From NCBI GenBank assembly GCA_003116855.1, contig BEWT01000001.1:62001-126000 (forward strand): a DNA stretch of 64,000 nt, in the 5' to 3' direction. The notes under the pieces were generated by a model that searched no databases, had not been told where the DNA came from, and saw only the letters and a list, made by a program, of their open reading frames with translations. The DNA is from Desulfurococcaceae archaeon AG1. GTDB taxonomy: Archaea > Thermoproteota > Thermoprotei_A > Sulfolobales > AG1. This document shows, one piece after another, positions 28,289 through 35,921 of the stretch (positions are counted from its first letter, which is position 1; each line of letters opens with the position of its first letter). The translations under genes were made by a program, and so were the position numbers.

Positions 28289-28544
28289 AGAGATCCTTGG
28301 GAGCAGGGCTAGGGTGAGGATCCTGAGACACCTATTAACGGTTGGTGAGTCGAATATAACAAGGATCGCGAGGGAGACAGGGGTCCACCACAGCGTGGCT
28401 AGGAGATACCTAGAGGAGCTCTCAAGACTAGGGATGGTTGAGGAGATAAGCATAGGGAGGATGAGAATATATAGGGTTGTGTGGAGTAATATACGGGTAA
28501 GGCTCCTGAAAAGCCTAATAGAATCGGTAGAACCAGGTGAGTAG
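28266..28544 (+). CDS. Small winged-helix transcriptional regulator, ArsR-like
   Basis: 92 residues. VRILRHLLTVGESNITRIAR then TGVHHSVARRYLEELSRLGMV is a clear helix-turn-helix with a following wing (IGRMRIYRVV). GTG at 28266 overlaps the end of the Orc1/Cdc6-like gene by 23 bases, so the two are coupled in one transcript. It is followed by moaC with one base between. Ligand and targets are unknown. Confidence 0.78.
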   Translation: MVGGSELEEILGSRARVRILRHLLTVGESNITRIARETGVHHSVARRYLEELSRLGMVEEISIGRMRIYRVVWSNIRVRLLKSLIESVEPGE

Positions 28545-28545
28545 A

Positions 28546-29013
28546 ATGAGCATGGTTGATATAACAGCCAAGACAGAGGTCTATAGAGAAGCAGAAGCAG
28601 TGGGGAGGATAAAGCTGAGGAGAGAAACAATAGAGAGGATAAAGAGGGGAGAGATAAGAAAAGGAGACGTGGTGGCGATAGCAAAAACGGCAGGAATACT
28701 GGCAGCAAAAAGAACGCCAGAGATAATACCACTAACACACCCAATACCACTAACCTCAGTAAACATAGACATAGAGATCGGAGAGACAGAGATAGAGGCA
28801 AGAGCAAGAGTAAAAACAACATACAAAACAGGAGTAGAGATAGAAGCACTAACAGCAATAGCAACAACACTAATAACAATATGGGATATGGTTAAAGAAT
28901 ACGAGAAAGACGAAGAAGGACAATACCCACAAACAGCAATAGAGGAAATCAGAATAGTGAAGAAGGTCAAGAACACAAATAACCCCCCTACACACAGCAC
29001 ACTTGAACACTAA
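28546..29013 (+). CDS. moaC: Cyclic pyranopterin monophosphate synthase (MoaC)
   Basis: Second step of molybdenum cofactor synthesis, turning the MoaA product into cPMP. MVDITAKTEVYREAEAVG, KGDVVAIAKTAGILAAKRTP, PLTHPIPLTSVNIDIEI and YKTGVEIEALTAIATTLITI are all MoaC signatures. ATG at 28546 has GGTGA upstream (28536-28540); GTG 28537 is inside that site. No other moa gene is nearby. From about 28660 the gene uses A-ending codons almost everywhere (ACA, ATA, CCA, GCA), unlike its neighbours. The last 18 residues (after VKKVK) are low complexity and not conserved. Confidence 0.93.
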   Translation: MSMVDITAKTEVYREAEAVGRIKLRRETIERIKRGEIRKGDVVAIAKTAGILAAKRTPEIIPLTHPIPLTSVNIDIEIGETEIEARARVKTTYKTGVEIEALTAIATTLITIWDMVKEYEKDEEGQYPQTAIEEIRIVKKVKNTNNPPTHSTLEH

Positions 29014-29045
29014 CAAAAATCTAACCCATAGCTACGGTGATATAG

Positions 29046-29156
29046 ATGAAAGTAATAGAAATAGAAAGAATAGTTGTTTCAAAAAGAACTAAGAGTGTAG
29101 AGAAAATATACAGGATAAAGCAATTTAGCGACCCCAATAACTGGACCATGGGCTAA
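29046..29156 (+). CDS. Possible 36-residue small protein downstream of moaC
   Basis: ATG at 29046 opens a 36-codon ORF that starts MKVIEIERIVVSKRTKSVEK. It has an unusually good Shine-Dalgarno, GGTGATAT, at 29036-29043. Codon use is A-rich like the end of moaC. It could be a real small gene or the start of a truncated one. I do not recognise it. Confidence 0.35.
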   Translation: MKVIEIERIVVSKRTKSVEKIYRIKQFSDPNNWTMG

Positions 29157-29172
29157 TTTTAAGCAACGAGAA

Positions 29173-30378
29173 CTATTTTGATTCCTCCCGTATCCATGGA
29201 GGAATAAGTTCTCTCGGAATCCTTTCTGGTTTAAAATACTTCTTAATTATACTTGGAGCAATCCTTGGTGCCATTTCAACAGCCTCGTCAAGCCCAAACC
29301 ATCTCTTCGAGCTCTCATCATAAGCTGCGAAGGACAGCGTCCTTCTATCATGAAAGCTTGGAGAACCTGTTCTTCGGAATGTGAATATGTATTTCTCTAT
29401 ATCAATATTATAGGTGTTCAGGATCTCTGTTATTACTGCTAGATCTTCTTCTCTGCAGAAGAACTGGAGAAAACATTTGTTCCTCTTACCGCTATCGCAG
29501 AATGCAGCTGCATATGGTGTTCTGCTTAGTCTGTATGCCAGTCCTATGGCGTCTCTCCCACTGATTATTGCTGTTAACACTGTGTTAACTATCTCTGGGT
29601 TTGGTGGTCTCTTTAGATAGACTCCTAAGTAGTATCTATCCTTTATATGTCTCTTGAAATGTTTCTCAAGCACTTCTTCGTGGAATTTTAGGGCACCGAT
29701 TTTTCTATACGTCCATACTGGTGTTACTAGGTATTTTGCTTCTAGGTATGACATTATTATCACATCTAGCAGGTCTATAGGATCTTTTCTCCTCCTCACA
29801 AACTCTGTAGATTCTACGGGTTCTCTCACCTCTAGTTCTTTGGCTATGAGGTTCTTTGCACTGCTCATGGTCATCAAGACCCCTTTGTTGAAGTAGCTGC
29901 TAAACCTCCTTGGCTTTGTGTAAAATGTATGCCTGAATCTATAGACCTCTATACCCTTCTTGGGGTCTAGTGCGGGGTGTTTTTCGAGGATCGACATAAC
30001 GCTGTCTATAGAGCCTCTGGCTGGTATTAAGTATGTTATTATGAAGGTCTTTTTAGGTATATGCTGGATCCCCACGTATCTTAGCCAGACGTTATATGGT
30101 AGCGACGAGACTATTCTCCAGAACTCCTCCCCGCTTTTTGGTATCTCTTTGAGTGTTGCTATAATGGTATATCTGTCTAGGTTCATTAGATAGGGGCTGA
30201 ACCCCATTCCCAGGAAGTCTCTCTCAATTATCCTCCTCACAACCATGTCGAGGGCTACGTAGTGCTTACCAATACCCAGTGCTAGGTTTTTCATCTCATC
30301 AAAATATGCAGTATCTATTAAGTACTGGACAATCGTTATCATCTCAGAACCCAGTCTAGCGCTACCTTTCTTTACCAT
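29173..30378 (-). CDS. Conserved hypothetical protein, crenarchaeal type
   Basis: 401 residues, no recognised family. The first half alternates helices and strands with LDRYTIIATLKEIPKSGEEF and KTFIITYLIPARG, reminiscent of small ACT/RAM-like beta-alpha-beta repeats. The middle (KDPIDLLDVIIMSYLEAKY) could be a helix-turn-helix. The C-terminal half has cysteines CDSGKRNKCFLQFFC that might bind metal. An AsnC-like or multi-domain regulator is one possibility, stated only as a guess. It is a single gene with an AT-rich promoter (TTTATATTTT) about 30 bases before the ATG. Confidence 0.7.
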   Translation of the reverse strand: MVKKGSARLGSEMITIVQYLIDTAYFDEMKNLALGIGKHYVALDMVVRRIIERDFLGMGFSPYLMNLDRYTIIATLKEIPKSGEEFWRIVSSLPYNVWLRYVGIQHIPKKTFIITYLIPARGSIDSVMSILEKHPALDPKKGIEVYRFRHTFYTKPRRFSSYFNKGVLMTMSSAKNLIAKELEVREPVESTEFVRRRKDPIDLLDVIIMSYLEAKYLVTPVWTYRKIGALKFHEEVLEKHFKRHIKDRYYLGVYLKRPPNPEIVNTVLTAIISGRDAIGLAYRLSRTPYAAAFCDSGKRNKCFLQFFCREEDLAVITEILNTYNIDIEKYIFTFRRTGSPSFHDRRTLSFAAYDESSKRWFGLDEAVEMAPRIAPSIIKKYFKPERIPRELIPPWIREESK

Positions 30379-30499
30379 GAAACACCATCTATTTTGTTTA
30401 ACGTGTGGTAAAATATAAAAAACACCCCATCACTATCTGTACCCATCTATGGTTAATATTGCTCGGTCGCCAGGTTCGGTTTAATTGTTGTTATTATTT

Positions 30500-30640
30500 T
30501 GGTGCTAACTGCTATTCCCTTGTTTCATAAGTCTTGGGGCCTCTGTCATTGGCCTCTACATGTTCAGGGTGATCCCAGCCCACAGTTTCCCTTGAGCTTT
30601 GCTTTGGCTCAATGCTGTGGAAAATTCATCATTAGCCCTA
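30500..30640 (-). ncRNA. Candidate structured non-coding RNA (family copy B)
   Basis: On the minus strand this gap carries a sequence related to 8795-8928. Shared blocks in order are CCACAGCA (30620-30613), AGCAAAGCT, CTGTGGGCTGGG (ends near 30575), TCACCCTGAAC, GAGGCC and finally AAGGGA..AGCAGTT (about 30522-30507). The CCACAG/CTGTGG stem is kept. A TATA-like ATAATATAGG near 30655-30665 could drive it. The rest of the 30379-30733 gap shows nothing else I can name. Confidence 0.5.
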
Positions 30641-30733
30641 CCGTGAAATACAAGCCTATATTATGTTCTTGCAGAGCTACGAATCTGATATTGTTTCTTG
30701 TAAACCATAAAACAAGATCAGTTGCCGGCGACA

Positions 30734-31282
30734 TCACCTCTCAGATCGCTCGTGCTTCATCAACTTCGCCAATATTCTTGCCGTCAGCCCCCATATAACT
30801 TTATTACCGCAGCTTGGTGTATGGAGGCATGGTGGTACTCGGCTGAATTCTGGGCATGGTATTTCGGCTAGGTCTGGGATCCTGATCCTAAGGATCCTTT
30901 TAACCTCGCTCCCGGGAGAGGTGTTGAGGGGTTCTCTTGCGAGGAATAAGTGTGGTACGACTCTCACCGACCCCCTTGTGATCCATATGCCCATGCTCCC
31001 CAAGTGGATCTCTCTCCTGAGGTCGGCGTGGATCTCCTCCATAGCCTCTCTAACAGCTGTCTCATAGCTATTCTCGCCAGCTCTTCTAAAACCCCCTGGG
31101 AATGCTATATGGCCTGACCAGGGATCTCCTTCCCTCTCGATCCTCTCTATTAGTATGAGGGTATCGCTTGGAGCCTCGTATATAATTGCTACTGCAGCAT
31201 CGTAGTCTAGGTATAGACAGTCCCCCGAGCTATCTTGATCGATCGCCTCGAGTATCGTGTCGATAGGGCTACGGGGATCCAT
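30734..31282 (-). CDS. Nudix hydrolase, probable CoA/NDP-X pyrophosphatase
   Basis: 182 residues. The Nudix box is GGFRRAGENSYETAVREAMEEI, preceded by SGHIAFPGG; it keeps the REAMEE metal ligands and lacks only part of the last EExGU pattern (EEIHAD). The SGHIAFPGG context and following HLGSMGIWITRGSVRVVPHL fit the CoA pyrophosphatase (NUDT7/YeaB) branch. It would hydrolyse CoA or related pyrophosphates in the cytoplasm. It starts inside the end of the upstream gene (14-base overlap), and both follow the zinc-ribbon gene, so all three are one operon. Confidence 0.85.
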   Translation of the reverse strand: MDPRSPIDTILEAIDQDSSGDCLYLDYDAAVAIIYEAPSDTLILIERIEREGDPWSGHIAFPGGFRRAGENSYETAVREAMEEIHADLRREIHLGSMGIWITRGSVRVVPHLFLAREPLNTSPGSEVKRILRIRIPDLAEIPCPEFSRVPPCLHTPSCGNKVIWGLTARILAKLMKHERSER

Positions 31283-31682
31283 AGGTCTCAGCCAGTAGCC
31301 TGAATACCTCTCCCCTCTTATCGCTGAATAGCTTCACAACCTCCCCAGGCTCTCCCAAGACCAGGATCTTTATTGTTACGCCAGAACAGATACCCATAAG
31401 GCTAACACATAGCATGAGGATCTTCTCAACCCCTATGCCTAGGATCGATGAGATCCTAGACAGGATCTCTCTATCCAGCTCGACAACCTCTAGGGAGCAT
31501 TCACCAGTGCTAGGACACCTCACGGGGGGTATGTCGCTCGATATTATTGTAAGCCTGTTTTCAGGAACAATAGAGGCCCAGTAGCCATCATCATATCTAA
31601 CAATAGAGGGTGTGCTAGATATAGATCCTGAGATCTGTTCCACAGTAGGGGCACCTATGATGCGTTCTCCTAGCACAAGCAT
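31269..31682 (-). CDS. Hypothetical protein in zinc-ribbon/Nudix operon
   Basis: 137 residues if read from ATG 31682; GTG at 31643 would trim the overlap with the zinc-ribbon gene from 68 to 29 bases and is perhaps better. The protein has IVRYDDGYWASIVPENRLTI, then a helical/strand part with EVVELDREILSRISSILGIG. Cysteines CPSTGEC and CVSLMGICSG are present but not in a known motif. I do not recognise it. Context with a Nudix enzyme and a translation-linked zinc ribbon does not define a function. Confidence 0.6.
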   Translation of the reverse strand: MLVLGERIIGAPTVEQISGSISSTPSIVRYDDGYWASIVPENRLTIISSDIPPVRCPSTGECSLEVVELDREILSRISSILGIGVEKILMLCVSLMGICSGVTIKILVLGEPGEVVKLFSDKRGEVFRLLAETYGSP

Positions 31683-31821
31683 TGCAGAACCTAGCCTGCC
31701 TGGTTTGAGAGCATCTAGGGCAGAAATAGATCGTTACATCCCCAACCAGGAGGGTTGTAGCACATATAGAACATCTATAGGTTCTCCAACCACCATGCCC
31801 CTTAGCATTGACCCCGAGCAT
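31615..31821 (-). CDS. Small zinc-ribbon protein, translation-associated family
   Basis: 68 residues with four cysteine pairs: CSIC, CPRC, CNAC and CPYC. Spacing and layout fit the archaeal Zn-ribbon family (COG2888-like) thought to bind RNA during translation: two ribbons with short linkers and a terminal CPYCG. No part of the chain is long enough for another domain. It is the first gene of a minus-strand operon with the hypothetical and the Nudix gene. Confidence 0.7.
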   Translation of the reverse strand: MLGVNAKGHGGWRTYRCSICATTLLVGDVTIYFCPRCSQTRQARFCNACARRTHHRCPYCGTDLRIYI

Positions 31822-31887
31822 TGAGAACGGAATCCTCTAACCACCCATTATGAGAAACACTTCTATCCTTATAAGCTGCTACACAAG

Positions 31888-31928
31888 CCGTAACAAGCTG
31901 TTTCGTCTTTCACGAATATCTATAATAT
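31888..31928 (+). repeat. 41-base intergenic repeat, copy 3 (weaker)
   Basis: CCGTAACAAGCTGTTTC followed by TTTCACGA matches the start of the copies at 8615 and 54383, and the flank CAAG is shared with 8611-8614. The second half has diverged. The surrounding 31822-32139 gap holds nothing else recognised. Confidence 0.35.
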
Positions 31929-32139
31929 CTATAAATGATCATAGAGGCTATTTACCAGATCTTCGTTTAGGCTTGTCTATAAATAAGATCTTAACATGAC
32001 ATGCTTTACAGCTGCTTACCAACAATGAATGTATAAAGACCCAGGCAGGCTGGATAGATGGTGTCAAACAATATTAACCTCTATGAAGCCCGAGCTCTTC
32101 AAATATCTTGTTCTATAACTAGATAGACTCGGGGTCCTG

Positions 32140-32874
32140 TTGACAGCTATAGAGATTATGGCTGTGAGCGATGTTCACTCACCAAGATTCCTCCCGCTAC
32201 TCATATCTTCTGTTAAGTCTATGCTCAACTATAAACCAAACATTATCCTCATGGGAGGCGATATGATCGATAAGGGCGATGTAGGCTCTATGAAGCCTTT
32301 GAGGGATTTCCTAGCATCGAGATTCCCAGGAGTCCCCATGATCTCTGTGTTTGGTAATGAGGAATATATGGAGAAGATCCAGGTGCTTAGGAGTATGTAT
32401 AACGATATAGTCTGGCTCGATGACGAGGCTTGGATGGATAGCATTAATGGTGTAAAGCTCTGCGTATACGGGACCAGGGGTTCTCTAGAGAGGCTGACAA
32501 GCTGGCAGAAGAGAAACCTACCCCAACTAGCAGAGATCTTTGAAAAAAGGGTTAAGAACACCATGGAGGCTCTTTTAAAGCTTAGAACAAGCTGCGAGAT
32601 CCTCATACTCCTAATGCACTACGCACCAACAACAAAAACACTCAAAGGAGAGCCTGAGAACACCTACCCATACCTCTGCCACAGGGGTTATGAGAACGTC
32701 ATACTCAGTGCAAAACCCGACCTAGTGATCCACGGACACGCCCACGCATCGGTCGTTCACCAATCAGAGGTTGGGGGCATCCCGATATTCAATGTAGCAA
32801 TACCAGCTGTAAAGAGTGTAACCAGAATAAGGGTTGAGATCGCTGGCAACAGGGTAAAGATCTCGAGAACATAG
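32140..32874 (+). CDS. Calcineurin-like metallophosphoesterase
   Basis: About 244 residues with all five phosphoesterase blocks: VSDVHSP, MGGDMIDKGD, FGNEE, LLMHYAP and HGHAHASV. A di-metal centre is therefore expected. The substrate cannot be predicted; archaeal members include phosphodiesterases of several kinds. TTG at 32140 has a GGGGTCC upstream, and an internal ATG at 32158 (MAVSDVHSP) is an alternative that would still keep the first motif. It stands alone. Confidence 0.88.
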   Translation: MTAIEIMAVSDVHSPRFLPLLISSVKSMLNYKPNIILMGGDMIDKGDVGSMKPLRDFLASRFPGVPMISVFGNEEYMEKIQVLRSMYNDIVWLDDEAWMDSINGVKLCVYGTRGSLERLTSWQKRNLPQLAEIFEKRVKNTMEALLKLRTSCEILILLMHYAPTTKTLKGEPENTYPYLCHRGYENVILSAKPDLVIHGHAHASVVHQSEVGGIPIFNVAIPAVKSVTRIRVEIAGNRVKISRT

Positions 32875-33064
32875 ATCCCAGGCTCAATAGTCCTCTATAC
32901 TAGCAGGGATTATTCATGTTTAAGCAGACCCTGTTTCTTTAAAACCACCAGGTTCCTAATACATGGAGAAACGCTTCTCCGGATGTTCTCTTGCATCGTT
33001 TTGTGCTAAGTTAGTTCTCCCAATAGCTCTAAATACTGGTGAGGGAAACAGCTTATTGATAGGG

Positions 33065-33784
33065 ATGCCTCTGAGGATCCTGAGCATAGCTGGCGCGACA
33101 GAGTGTGTGTTTATTAAGAGGGAGAATAGGTTTGTTGGTCTTGCTAGATGTGGTGGTAGGGATACGAGGGTTCATATAAACAATACTGGGAAGCTCCTAG
33201 ACCTGTTATTCCCAGGGGCTGAGGTTCTCTGTATAGAGATCGATTCGCCGAGAACGCCTCTCAGGGTTGTTGGGACAAGGGTTGAGGGGGATAGGTGGAC
33301 TTTGATAGATACGAAGCTGCAGGAGAGGGTTTTTATTCTCAGTGTCGAGGGGGGTTATATACCATGGCTAGCCGGCTATAGGGTTGTTAGGAGGGATCTA
33401 GATCTAGGGGGTCTTAAGATAGACTTCCTACTAAGATCTCTCCACAGTGGTAGAGAAGCCCTAGTCGAGCTTAAGAGTGCTGTCTATTATCACCCAAGTG
33501 ATAGGAGTGCTAGGTATCCCGATACCATAAGTCATAGGGGTAGGAGGCATGTTGAGGCTCTTATAAATAGCAGTGGTTATGAGAGATACCTGGTATTCAT
33601 AGCAGGACATCCAGAGGCAGAGATCTTTGGCCCTAGTAGTATCGACCCCGTATTACCAGGGCTTCTCAGGAGAGCCCTGGAGGCTGGTGTGTTGATAAAG
33701 GCTATGAAGATCTATATAGAGGGTAGATCTGTAGTGCTCTCGAACCCAGACCTCCCAACCACGTTAGAACCTCCACTTATATAG
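33065..33784 (+). CDS. sfsA: SfsA family DNA/RNA-binding nuclease-like protein
   Basis: 239 residues from ATG 33065, the usual length of SfsA. The OB-like N-terminal part RFVGLARCGGRDTRVHINNTGKL then LFPGAEVLCI and the nuclease-like part KIDFLLRSLHSGREALVELKS, RYPDTISHRGRRHVEAL and AEIFGPSSIDPVL match the family, including the D...ExK-type residues. SfsA was named for sugar fermentation stimulation but looks like a nucleic-acid-binding nuclease. An upstream ATG (32963) is in frame, but the extra 34 residues are not conserved and a TATA-like TAAATACT (33029-33036) suits the later start. Confidence 0.85.
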   Translation: MPLRILSIAGATECVFIKRENRFVGLARCGGRDTRVHINNTGKLLDLLFPGAEVLCIEIDSPRTPLRVVGTRVEGDRWTLIDTKLQERVFILSVEGGYIPWLAGYRVVRRDLDLGGLKIDFLLRSLHSGREALVELKSAVYYHPSDRSARYPDTISHRGRRHVEALINSSGYERYLVFIAGHPEAEIFGPSSIDPVLPGLLRRALEAGVLIKAMKIYIEGRSVVLSNPDLPTTLEPPLI

Positions 33785-33808
33785 CCTCGAATAACTATTA
33801 TTTTTGTG

Positions 33809-34711
33809 ATGTTTGTGAGGGTTAGCGAGGTACTTCTCTCCAAAAGCCGTGATGCCGCGATCATCGTGACGGATCTTTTCAAGATAAGGCAGAGCATGCT
33901 CCTAATATTCACGGGGCTGTTTGGCTATCTAATAGCTTCCGGAGCCTCGGCAGATCTGCTTACCCTCATTAAGCTGTTGGTCGCACTAGCGCTAACAATC
34001 TTCGGAACCACGGGCATTAACATGGTTCTTGACTCTGATATAGATAGCATTATGGCTAGGACTAAGCGTAGGGTGATACCCAGGGGTATGATCTCGAAGA
34101 GGACTGCTGCGATCCTTTCAATGGGGTTCCTAATCCCAGGCCTTGCGATCAGCTATATGATAAATATGTGGGTCTTCATAGCAGGTATTCTCGGGTTCTT
34201 GATAGATATAGGTATATATACGGTGCTGACTAAGAGGAGAAGCTGGACAAGCGTGATCTATGGGGGCTTTGCAGGGGGTATGCCAGCCTTTGGAGGATAT
34301 ATGGCATATACAGGCTATCCATCGCCGGAAGCCCTTATCCTCTTAACACTTGTCGCGTTATGGAGTAACGCTCATATATGGTATATAGTTATCTATAACT
34401 ATGATGATTATAAGAAGGCTGGGATACCAATGCTACCCATAGTCAAGGGTGTTAGGGCTGGTGTTATGGGCTCTATAATCCACGTGATCCTCATGCTGAT
34501 CCTCATTATAGCCTATTTTATACTCACAGGCAACAGATCATGGCTAACGCTAATAATAGGCGCTGCATTATCAATAAAGCTACTAATGGTTATGAGAAGA
34601 CACCTGGAGAAGATCGACAGGATAGAGGCTTACAAGACATTCAAGATCCTCAGCCCCTACCTCTCGATCATATTTATATTAATGCTTATAGACAGGCTAG
34701 TATTTCTCTAA
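33809..34711 (+). CDS. ctaB: Protoheme IX farnesyltransferase (heme O synthase)
   Basis: Membrane prenyltransferase of the UbiA superfamily that converts heme B to heme O for terminal oxidases. The first catalytic Asp-rich motif reads GINMVLDSDIDSIMARTKRR, followed by VIPRGMIS; the second region has IYNYDDYKKAGIPMLPIVKG, which marks CtaB rather than menaquinone prenyltransferases. About eight or nine hydrophobic helices are present in 300 residues. ATG 33809 is preceded by GTG 33806. No oxidase subunit genes lie nearby. Presence implies aerobic or other cytochrome-oxidase respiration. Confidence 0.9.
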   Translation: MFVRVSEVLLSKSRDAAIIVTDLFKIRQSMLLIFTGLFGYLIASGASADLLTLIKLLVALALTIFGTTGINMVLDSDIDSIMARTKRRVIPRGMISKRTAAILSMGFLIPGLAISYMINMWVFIAGILGFLIDIGIYTVLTKRRSWTSVIYGGFAGGMPAFGGYMAYTGYPSPEALILLTLVALWSNAHIWYIVIYNYDDYKKAGIPMLPIVKGVRAGVMGSIIHVILMLILIIAYFILTGNRSWLTLIIGAALSIKLLMVMRRHLEKIDRIEAYKTFKILSPYLSIIFILMLIDRLVFL

Positions 34712-34806
34712 CCACTTAACCGAGGCTACATCGGTATAGATCCAGGATTGTTAGTGGATCAAAAGCCCACGTAGATTTACCATGTTAAATCCTGTGATGA
34801 TATATA

Positions 34807-35418
34807 TTGCTAGGGTTACGTGTGGGCCAGGCTGGCATATGCCAGGAGCTCGGGAGAATCCCTGGAACAACGATCATTGAGTGTAGGGGTTGGAGGATTA
34901 GGGGTGCTTATAAGGTTATAGCAAGGATCAAGGGTCTTGAGATAGACTTTGTAGTATTCACTGGTAGGGAGAGCTACAGGCCGTGGGTTGAGTTTAACGA
35001 AACAGATCTCTCCGATGATGTCTATAACGCCTTAGGAGAGATCCTCCCGCATCTGCTAGGGATCTTTGGCGAGGGTCTGAGGGTCATGATCCCCTATGTA
35101 AGGGATCATGAAACAGTCTCACTACTAAGCAGAGGGATCCATCCTGGGGCTACAAGGCTAGGATCGCTTATGATAGTGAGCGGCTACTACCTAGTTAGGG
35201 ACATGTACTACCCAGAAGGCTTCGCCGAAGGTAGCCCGAAGCTCGTGGGGGAGGGGTATGTTGGCAATAAGTGGTACTTGGAATCGCTTCTCGAGGAGCT
35301 AAGGGCGTTGAGGGAGCATCTATCGAGAGGGTGCGGTGATAAGGATTCCTCATGCCTATATGCTGAGAGATCTTTGAGGGCTATATCGGGTATACTCGAG
35401 AGGATCGGTTATAGGTAG
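34807..35418 (+). CDS. Hypothetical protein
   Basis: 203 residues, not recognised. It is soluble, with EIDFVVFTGRESYRPWVEFNE then GLRVMIPYVRDHETVSLLSRG in the middle and a helical C terminus (LESLLEELRALREHL). The central beta-rich part could be an acetyltransferase-like or methylated-base-type fold, but I have no motif to support either. The start is TTG 34807, immediately after a TATA-like TGATATATATTG, so a later GTG at 34822 is also plausible. Confidence 0.6.
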   Translation: MLGLRVGQAGICQELGRIPGTTIIECRGWRIRGAYKVIARIKGLEIDFVVFTGRESYRPWVEFNETDLSDDVYNALGEILPHLLGIFGEGLRVMIPYVRDHETVSLLSRGIHPGATRLGSLMIVSGYYLVRDMYYPEGFAEGSPKLVGEGYVGNKWYLESLLEELRALREHLSRGCGDKDSSCLYAERSLRAISGILERIGYR

Positions 35419-35437
35419 TTAGGGATCTTCTATAAAC

Positions 35438-35491
35438 CGGATCAGGAGTTCCAGCATACATCACATGATCAGAAGACCCTCTTCTCATCAG
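35438..35491 (-). ncRNA. C/D box sRNA (2'-O-methylation guide)
   Basis: On the minus strand the boxes are in perfect archaeal order: C box TGATGA (35490-35485), 12-base guide, D' box CTGA (35472-35469), five-base spacer, C' box TGATGT (35463-35458), 12-base guide, D box CTGA (35445-35442). Both guide lengths are the standard 12. The guides read GAAGAGGGTCTT (upstream of D') and ATGCTGGAACTC (upstream of D). By the N+5 rule the targets would be a C in AAGAC and a U in GAGTT. It starts right after the GC-rich tail of the tRNA half at 35508, with no separate promoter, so it is probably co-transcribed. Confidence 0.8.
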
Positions 35492-35507
35492 GGGGCGGCG
35501 CGGAGGG

Positions 35508-35545
35508 CCAGAGCCCCGCATCCTTGGCCGCTAGACGACCCGGCT
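35508..35545 (-). tRNA. 5' half of a tRNA-Gln(CTG), split or truncated tRNA gene
   Basis: The minus strand reads AGCCGGG (acceptor), TC, GTCTAGCGGCCAAGGAT (D arm), G, CGGGG (anticodon stem) and CTCTGG, which places anticodon CTG at 34-36. The sequence closely follows archaeal tRNA-Gln. After position 37 it continues with CCCTCCGCGCCGCCCCC, not the expected stem, T arm and acceptor, and then a C/D box sRNA. No GGTTCAAATCC-type T arm occurs anywhere near. The TATA box at 35569-35574 is 24-29 bases upstream, so it is likely transcribed. A split tRNA gene, known in Nanoarchaeum, Caldivirga and some Desulfurococcales, explains the GC-rich tail; a truncated relic is the alternative. Confidence 0.6.
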
Positions 35546-35568
35546 TCAATAATAATTCTTTATCAGGA

Positions 35569-35574
35569 TTTAAA
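35569..35574. promoter_or_regulatory. Palindromic TATA box shared by tRNA half and plus-strand ORF
   Basis: TTTAAA lies 24-29 bases from the 5' end of the tRNA half on the minus strand, an ideal spacing. The sequence is its own reverse complement and may also serve the plus-strand ORF beginning near 35590. Confidence 0.5.
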
Positions 35575-35589
35575 GGCTTAACTAGCTGG

Positions 35590-35871
35590 GTGGCGGGGTT
35601 TCACAGAGATCGGGAGAAAAGGGATCTATGTGCTTTGTATGAGAAGCTGCTCAGAGATCTATCGATTATTGCTGAGATGCGGGATTACCTGGATAAGAGG
35701 GGGGTTTTAACATCAGAGGGTAGGGCGTATCTTATCTCTATAATAAGATATATGGCGATCAACAGGCTTAGATGTATAGATGTCGTGAGGCAGCTTCTAG
35801 AGAGGTTCTCAAAGATAGAAAGTGTGTATGAATGCATCCAGAATGCTTTAGACAGTTGTCGAAGTGAATAA
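35590..35871 (+). CDS. Small helical hypothetical protein
   Basis: About 93 residues from GTG 35590. The frame is open from 35524, but that part overlaps the tRNA half and the TATA box and is unlikely to be translated. The chain is all helical by pattern (DLCALYEKLLRDLSIIAEMR, YLISIIRYMAINRLRCIDVV), and mildly basic. No family recognised. Confidence 0.45.
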   Translation: MAGFHRDREKRDLCALYEKLLRDLSIIAEMRDYLDKRGVLTSEGRAYLISIIRYMAINRLRCIDVVRQLLERFSKIESVYECIQNALDSCRSE

Positions 35872-35921
35872 GTGCAAGCCTTTATATTACTCATAGGAAT
35901 CAGATCTATTTGGGATGGCAA

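Noticed and set aside
28247-28879. Long minus-strand ORF opposite the wHTH gene and moaC
   Set aside because: It is a leucine/serine-rich shadow caused by the codon bias of the plus-strand genes.
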